Source: an uncultured Bacteroidia bacterium (lineage in GTDB: Bacteria; Bacteroidota; Bacteroidia; Bacteroidales; Prolixibacteraceae). From it: a stretch of 19,342 nucleotides of DNA. Below the pieces are notes generated by a model, which was given only the letters and a program-made list of their open reading frames with translations, was not told the origin of the DNA and searched no databases. Position 1 is the first letter of the stretch. Each line of letters begins with the position of its first letter. The DNA is taken from the NCBI GenBank assembly GCA_903859795.1, contig CAIOOC010000846.1, forward strand, positions 1 to 19,342. The letters run 5' to 3'. Made by a program: the position numbers and the translations under genes. Positions 14,718 to 19,342 of the stretch are shown here, in pieces.

Positions 14718-17486
14718 TTAATGATTTAATTTGACACTAAAAGAGTAATGGCCTGAACCGGTTTTTACAATTGTTTTTCCTTTTTCCGGGGTTATTGAAA
14801 CAAAATTATTGTTGTTGAGAACAGGACTTCCGTTTTCTGCAATATTTGCAGGAACATCAGTTGGTAAAAATATGGTTGCTGTGGTGTTTGCAGGAATATC
14901 AATATTCAGAATTAGGTTGTCGCCTTCACGTTTCCATTGAGACTTAATAATTCCATAAAGGGATTGATATTCGCCTTTTACCCATGATAGGTCGCTCACA
15001 AAATCGGGTTTTATAATCACATTTTTAAATCCTGGCAAAGTAGGATCGGGTTGGATTCCAGCCAGGGAATAGTAAAACCAATACCCGAGACTTCCGCCCA
15101 GAGGTGGCATCTGGACCAAACCACCCTTCCAGTCCTCCTTGAATATTTTGGATCCGTGATTAAACACCATATCATACCAGCTTGGATAAGTTCTCTGATT
15201 AGCCATTTTGTAAGCCGTTTCGCCCTTTCCCAAATCTGACATTCCAGTTAAAATCAAAGGTGTTGCCACGAACCCAGTGCCAATATGATTAGAATCTGAT
15301 TCAATTTTTGCAACAAGTTTTTCGAGCACCAGCTGCCGTTTATTCTCAGGTGTAAGGTCGAAGTACAATGGCATAAACTGTGAAGCCTGACTGTATTTTG
15401 CATACTGCCCTGATTCAGAATTGAAGAAGTTTTGATTAAAAGATGCTTTGATTTTCTCAGCCAAAGAGGCGTATTTTTCAGCGTCGTCTTTAAAACCAAG
15501 AATGGCAGCAGTTTTGGAAGTAATCAGTGCAGTGTTATAAAATCCGATAGTTGATGTGAAAGGAACCGGTGTCATTACTGGCCTCACACTTCCCGGCTCA
15601 AGCCAGTCGCCAAGTCCCCACTTAACCACGTAATTGCTGTCAATCGAGTTCAGGTAGCCTGTATATTTTTTCATCGCATCGAAACTCTCCTCCAGGATTT
15701 TCTTATTCCCGTAATGGGTATAAATTTTCCAAGGCAGATATACGATCATCCCCCCCCACCAGGGACCGTTGATCGTTGGTCCGTCAAACCTTCCCGGAAC
15801 CACAGGTGGCACGTAACCATTATCATGGATGATATCCAGAAAGTCGTGCTGCCACTTGATATACATTTCCGGGCAATCGAATGCATAAGCGTAGGCATCA
15901 AAAGCGGTTTCTACATCCTGGGTCCATCCCGCCTTTTCACGGACCGGATCATTCGGAATATGGATCACATAATTCCGCATCGTATGTAATAAAATGGAAT
16001 TCAATTCATTAAATACATTATTCGAGCAGGAGAATTTACCCATTACCGGGAAATCGGTGTTTACGGATATTCCGGTAATATCGCTCAGGTCTGGCTTGTG
16101 TTTAAGACCGTAGATTTCAACCGTTTTAATTCCGTTATAGCTGAACCGAGCATCAAATGTCTCTCTCTTCCCGCCTTTAAGGATATATTCATAGGTCTGA
16201 TATCTGCCCAGGGTATGAGAACCAGCGCCCGGATATTTGACTGTGACCCTGGATCCTTTCTCCCCTTTAACTTTTATCCTGCACCAACCGGTTATCTCCT
16301 TTTCAAGATCGAGGGAATAGCCGTCTTTTATAGGGTTGATATTCACAGCTTTCACACTGTCAGTTATTGTAACCGGCTTTAAGTACTGTGACTCCAGTCT
16401 ACCTGCCGGTGAATTAGAAGTAATGGCCTGTTTCCAGTTTTTGGGCATATACCCATTTTTATTCCATCCATCGATCTCCATGTTGCCATCATAGGTTTCA
16501 CCACTCAGGATGTTGTTAAACCGAATTGGCCCTTCGGTGGTAAACTTCCATGAATTATCCGAAACGACGCTCCTTTTAGTCCCATCGGAATAAAAGAGAT
16601 CTAGCTGAAATAGTAACCTTGGAGTGTCAATATAATCGGCAGCATAATACCTCAGAACATGGGGTATTACCAGATTGAACCATCCGTTACCAAGGATAAC
16701 TCCTATTGTATTATCCCCGCTTTGTAAATATTGAGTAACGTCGTATGATTGATAAAAGACCCTTTTCTGATAATCTGTATATGCTGGATTCAGCAATTCA
16801 TTGCTTACTTTCCGGCCATTAATATACAATTCATTGAGACCTAAACCACAAATATTTGTCACTGCATATTTTAAAGTACGATCGGAGGAGAATTCTTTTC
16901 GTAGATATACTGCAGGAGCATAGGAGATTGTGTCTGTTTTCTTTCGGATAACCTCGCTTAGTTTCCACATCTCGGATTCAGATTCCATCCCAAAATCGGG
17001 AAGCGCCTTTAACTTCTTCTGGAGCGGGGATAATTGAAGATCGGAAGTGATCCAGTTCCCCTTCCAGTCAGCGGAGCTAAGAATTCCCATGGTCCAACAT
17101 GAGGTCTTACTCCAGTCAGAATCCATATCATTTTTATCCCACACCTTTATTTTCCACCAGTATTTCTGAAGTGAGACCAAAGGGTTTCCCGAAAACGGTA
17201 TATATAAACAATCCGGTGATTCAATTTTACCGCTATCCCAAATATCACCCCTTCCAAGCCTAAGTGCAGAACTGTCTGAGGAAACCAGAATCTGATAAGC
17301 TGACTGGTACCAGTTTCGCAGCTCCGCCTGTATATTCCAGCTTAAGCGGGGATTCGGGATATCTATACCGACAGGATTTGCCGAATGTTCACATTTGAGA
17401 TTTACAACGTGAAAAGATGCTCCATTTACTAGATTGGCAAGAGAAAACATGGTTAGAAACATCAGGGAAAGGAGGTCTTTTCTCAT
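14718..17486 (-). CDS. GH78-type alpha-L-rhamnosidase
   Basis: This 922-residue inverting enzyme should remove terminal alpha-L-rhamnose. A signal peptide spans residues 1-23. Domain order matches GH78: an N-terminal Fn3-like domain opening VNLKCEHSANPVGIDIPNPRLSW (28-50), beta-sandwich carbohydrate-binding regions (about 185-320 and 370-475), the (alpha/alpha)6 catalytic barrel (about 485-810) and a C-terminal beta-sandwich (about 815-920). The general acid is probably E517 in PNDPVREKAGWTQD; Asn512 stands where many members have Asp. WGLGDWLEP (623-631) is typical. PSWYDMVFNHGSKIFKEDWKGG matches the region usually reading GATTxWExWxG, so E784 is the likely base. The following SxNHY-like segment is replaced by VQMPPLGG (791-798). 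It follows the SDR gene by 12 bp. The family is clear, but these substitutions suggest an unusual subfamily or specificity. Confidence 0.92.
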   Translation of the reverse strand: MRKDLLSLMFLTMFSLANLVNGASFHVVNLKCEHSANPVGIDIPNPRLSWNIQAELRNWYQSAYQILVSSDSSALRLGRGDIWDSGKIESPDCLYIPFSGNPLVSLQKYWWKIKVWDKNDMDSDWSKTSCWTMGILSSADWKGNWITSDLQLSPLQKKLKALPDFGMESESEMWKLSEVIRKKTDTISYAPAVYLRKEFSSDRTLKYAVTNICGLGLNELYINGRKVSNELLNPAYTDYQKRVFYQSYDVTQYLQSGDNTIGVILGNGWFNLVIPHVLRYYAADYIDTPRLLFQLDLFYSDGTKRSVVSDNSWKFTTEGPIRFNNILSGETYDGNMEIDGWNKNGYMPKNWKQAITSNSPAGRLESQYLKPVTITDSVKAVNINPIKDGYSLDLEKEITGWCRIKVKGEKGSRVTVKYPGAGSHTLGRYQTYEYILKGGKRETFDARFSYNGIKTVEIYGLKHKPDLSDITGISVNTDFPVMGKFSCSNNVFNELNSILLHTMRNYVIHIPNDPVREKAGWTQDVETAFDAYAYAFDCPEMYIKWQHDFLDIIHDNGYVPPVVPGRFDGPTINGPWWGGMIVYLPWKIYTHYGNKKILEESFDAMKKYTGYLNSIDSNYVVKWGLGDWLEPGSVRPVMTPVPFTSTIGFYNTALITSKTAAILGFKDDAEKYASLAEKIKASFNQNFFNSESGQYAKYSQASQFMPLYFDLTPENKRQLVLEKLVAKIESDSNHIGTGFVATPLILTGMSDLGKGETAYKMANQRTYPSWYDMVFNHGSKIFKEDWKGGLVQMPPLGGSLGYWFYYSLAGIQPDPTLPGFKNVIIKPDFVSDLSWVKGEYQSLYGIIKSQWKREGDNLILNIDIPANTTATIFLPTDVPANIAENGSPVLNNNNFVSITPEKGKTIVKTGSGHYSFSVKLNH

Positions 17487-17498
17487 GTTAAGGCTTAT

Positions 17499-18437
17499 TT
17501 AATTTGATATAAATTGTTTTACCGCTTCCTCTATAGCCTGCAGAGAGGTATATCTCGGGTTATAATTCAACAACCGCTTTGCTTTTTCAATGCTGCAGTT
17601 CGGACTATGAGCGATATGGTCCCAGGTTTCTTCAGCTTCCATTTCACTTACCGTATGTTTCCACTCCTCCCAGGGTAAAAAGCTAAGTCGGGCTTCCTGC
17701 CCAAACCAGGCAGCAACAGCATAAGCATAACCTCTCAGCGTAATCGCTTGTGAAGAAACGATATGGAAACTTTCTCCAACAGCATTATTCCAGTTATTCA
17801 ACGCATTACAGAATGACGCTGCTACATCATCGGCATGGACATGGTGGAGTGTTTCCATACCCAGATTGGGTAAAACAACCACTTTCCCTTCGGATAAACG
17901 TTTAAATGTTTCAGGATTTAGGGTTCCGACGGGGTTTACCGGGATCCATCCCGGTCCTACGATATGACCCGGATGCAATATCGTTGCAGGGAAACCTGTT
18001 TTGCGGGAAAGGGTTAACAGATAAGCCTCTATTGCTGCTTTTTGTGTTCCATAATCGCAAATTGGTTTCCGGAATCGGGTCTCATCGGTAGGAACTATTT
18101 CACTGTGACCGTGTACCCAGATTGTTCCGCAATGAAGGAAATGTTGTACGTGACCTTCAAGAGCTTCAACCAGACTTTGGGCGCTTTCGAGTGTAAAGCA
18201 GATCAGATCGATAACCACTTCGGGAGAGAGGTTTCGGATCTGGGTACCAAACATGTTTTTCAGCTCCGCCTCTTCCCTGTCAATCGCAATCATCTTCACC
18301 AAATTCCATGCAGGGTGGGCGAGATATGGTTTCCTTTCCTGACGGCTTACGCATATCACCTCATGCCCGGCCATGACTAGCCTTGGAACTAAAAAAGTTC
18401 CGATATGACCGGTACCTCCTATAACTACAATTCTCAT
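17499..18437 (-). CDS. NAD(P)-dependent extended SDR (epimerase/dehydratase family)
   Basis: This 312-residue protein has no signal peptide and should be cytoplasmic, unlike its neighbours. The N-terminal Rossmann fold begins MRIVVIGGTGHIGTFL with the nucleotide-binding glycines GGTGHIG at 7-13. The active-site Tyr and Lys are Y129 and K133 in YGTQK, and the serine position of the catalytic triad appears as Thr105/Cys103 in FLHCGTIWVHG. LHPGHIVGPGW (158-168) is the usual late motif of extended SDRs, and the C-terminal half (about 195-310) is the substrate-binding part. Members act on nucleotide sugars, sugar lactones or small ketones, so the reaction cannot be fixed. It sits 10 bp after one glycosidase-like gene and 12 bp before the GH78 gene, so it is cotranscribed. 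Oxidation or epimerisation of a released sugar is a reasonable inference. Confidence 0.88.
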   Translation of the reverse strand: MRIVVIGGTGHIGTFLVPRLVMAGHEVICVSRQERKPYLAHPAWNLVKMIAIDREEAELKNMFGTQIRNLSPEVVIDLICFTLESAQSLVEALEGHVQHFLHCGTIWVHGHSEIVPTDETRFRKPICDYGTQKAAIEAYLLTLSRKTGFPATILHPGHIVGPGWIPVNPVGTLNPETFKRLSEGKVVVLPNLGMETLHHVHADDVAASFCNALNNWNNAVGESFHIVSSQAITLRGYAYAVAAWFGQEARLSFLPWEEWKHTVSEMEAEETWDHIAHSPNCSIEKAKRLLNYNPRYTSLQAIEEAVKQFISN

Positions 18438-18447
18438 ATTCTAAATT

Positions 18448-19342
18448 TTAAATGTTTGGCTTTTGAATAATTTCACCATCCGACATAACTGTAATCTCTT
18501 TTGTCTCACCGGATTTTACTTCCACTTTTGGCCATTTCATAAATGCATATCTATCCAAAACCTTCATGGCCATTTTACTATCCTCCGAAAACAGCTTAAT
18601 CTTACCGTCATAGGGAGTTGGATTTGTAATCCGCAAAGTAATACTCGTTTTATCGCGTTTGGTTATTGCTGCTTCAACGTTATCAAATACAAAAAGATCA
18701 CCTGTGTCAAACCGCAGGTAAATACCAGGGTTTTGTGTGATTTCAAGAGAAGTGACTACGCCCCAGGCCATATTTGAATCCCCATCCGGAATACTCCCTC
18801 CAATATTTTCCGCCCCTTCCCAATCACTAAGATTAACACGTTCAGTGACAGAACCAGGTACAGCTTTTGGCACTACAGGATTTGTTAAGGTAGTAGTATA
18901 TTGAACAACATTATGCGCGATATCTTTTAAAAGCTCCATATATCTTTTATCACCTGTGGCGCGATAGAGTCTTAGCAGGAAGTTTCCCGACAGGATATAG
19001 ATTCCCGGTGCTCCGTGAGCATTCTGGATACTTGCCCACACTGCCCCGGTTGATCTCGCATCGATCCGGTGCATTACACTCCCTTTGGGAAATTTGTAGT
19101 CATAGGAGATCGTCCAGGTGGAGAATAGCGCTGCCGCATCCTTTGCGTACTTCAGCCACTCCGGATTTCCGGTTATCTCGTACAAAGTCGTGTAGGCTTC
19201 GGTGATATCGTAAGCAGATTCACTGTCCTGGCATTGCAAAATTTCAGCTGGTCCTCCTCCGGCATATCCTTTGGACAAATCCCGGTTGTAATAATATCTT
19301 CCTGCCAACTCTGCAACCTTCAGATATTCAGGATTATTAAAA
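18448..19342 (-). CDS. Alpha-helical-barrel glycan-active protein, C-terminal part
   Basis: The frame is open from its stop at 18448 to the right window edge, giving 297 residues with the N-terminus missing. A TTG at 19308 is in frame but is not a credible start, because coding sequence continues upstream (FNNPEYLKVAE). Repeated helix pairs typical of an (alpha/alpha) barrel are visible: SAYDITEAYTTLYEITGNPEWLKYAKDAAALFSTW, then GIYILSGNFLLRLYRATGDKRYMELLKDIAHNVVQ. From about 205 of the fragment the sequence turns beta-rich (GIYLRFDTGDLFVFDNVEAA, SITLRITNPTPYDGKIKLFS), fitting a C-terminal beta-sandwich. This order occurs in glycosidases and polysaccharide lyases with an alpha-toroid, but I cannot name the family and catalytic residues may be off the window. 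The SDR gene follows 10 bp later, so they share an operon. GSPNG-like metal or sugar motifs were not seen. Confidence 0.7.
   Translation of the reverse strand, partial: FNNPEYLKVAELAGRYYYNRDLSKGYAGGGPAEILQCQDSESAYDITEAYTTLYEITGNPEWLKYAKDAAALFSTWTISYDYKFPKGSVMHRIDARSTGAVWASIQNAHGAPGIYILSGNFLLRLYRATGDKRYMELLKDIAHNVVQYTTTLTNPVVPKAVPGSVTERVNLSDWEGAENIGGSIPDGDSNMAWGVVTSLEITQNPGIYLRFDTGDLFVFDNVEAAITKRDKTSITLRITNPTPYDGKIKLFSEDSKMAMKVLDRYAFMKWPKVEVKSGETKEITVMSDGEIIQKPNI

Noticed and set aside
15080..15090. Suspected loss of the GH78 catalytic base at Tyr802 in GSLGYW
   Set aside because: That position is variable in GH78; the likely base is the Glu in the earlier GATTxWExW-like segment, present here as E784.
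16845..16860. ACAAATATTTGT palindrome as another copy of the possible regulator site
   Set aside because: It lies deep inside the GH78 coding sequence and matches the codons there; AT-rich words of this length are expected by chance.
1..19342. CRISPR arrays, tRNA or rRNA genes, insertion sequences, prophage genes
   Set aside because: No regularly spaced repeats, RNA gene signatures, transposase or phage proteins were seen on either strand.

Overview
The window looks like part of a secreted-glycosidase locus from a Bacteroidota bacterium, probably in or near the Bacteroidales/Marinilabiliales. This is judged from gene content and style: nearly every product has a signal peptide or lipobox, genes are closely spaced, starts lack clear Shine-Dalgarno sequences, and a TAnnTTTG-type promoter element precedes the regulator. 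All 13 genes are on the minus strand, so transcription runs from right to left. Both end genes are cut by the window edges.

Right to left, the layout is: the C-terminal part of an alpha-helical-barrel protein (18448-19342); a cytoplasmic NAD(P)-binding extended SDR (17499-18437); a GH78-type alpha-L-rhamnosidase (14718-17486); a five-bladed-propeller GH32/43-like hydrolase (13276-14691); a six-hairpin glycosidase-like protein (11866-13209); a GH29 alpha-L-fucosidase (10459-11823); and a lipoprotein TIM-barrel glycosidase-like protein (9316-10425). Gaps in this block are 10 to 66 bp. A 246-bp intergenic stretch with repeat and palindrome structure follows. The next block holds a GH20 beta-hexosaminidase (7219-9069), a GH32-like protein (5671-7215), a DUF2961/GH172 lipoprotein (4477-5640) and a second GH32-like protein (2723-4396). 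After a 166-bp gap with a hairpin and an inverted repeat come a FadR-type GntR regulator (1834-2556), a secreted isochorismatase-ThuA fusion (174-1796), and the start of another secreted protein (1-177) that overlaps it by ATGA.

Read together, the enzymes suggest stepwise dismantling of a complex heteroglycan carrying rhamnose, fucose, N-acetylhexosamine and a furanose (fructose or D-arabinofuranose). The furanose is inferred from GH172 placed between two GH32-like genes. No SusC/SusD pair, sulfatase, transporter or sensor is present here, so the transport part of a polysaccharide utilization locus would have to lie outside the window. The least ordinary points are the two GH32-like enzymes that both lack the usual acid/base glutamate but share a glutamate four residues before the conserved cysteine, the GH172 between them, the isochorismatase-ThuA fusion, several glycosidase-like proteins with no obvious family, and the structured intergenic repeat at 9122-9285. 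No CRISPR array, tRNA, rRNA or insertion sequence was recognised.
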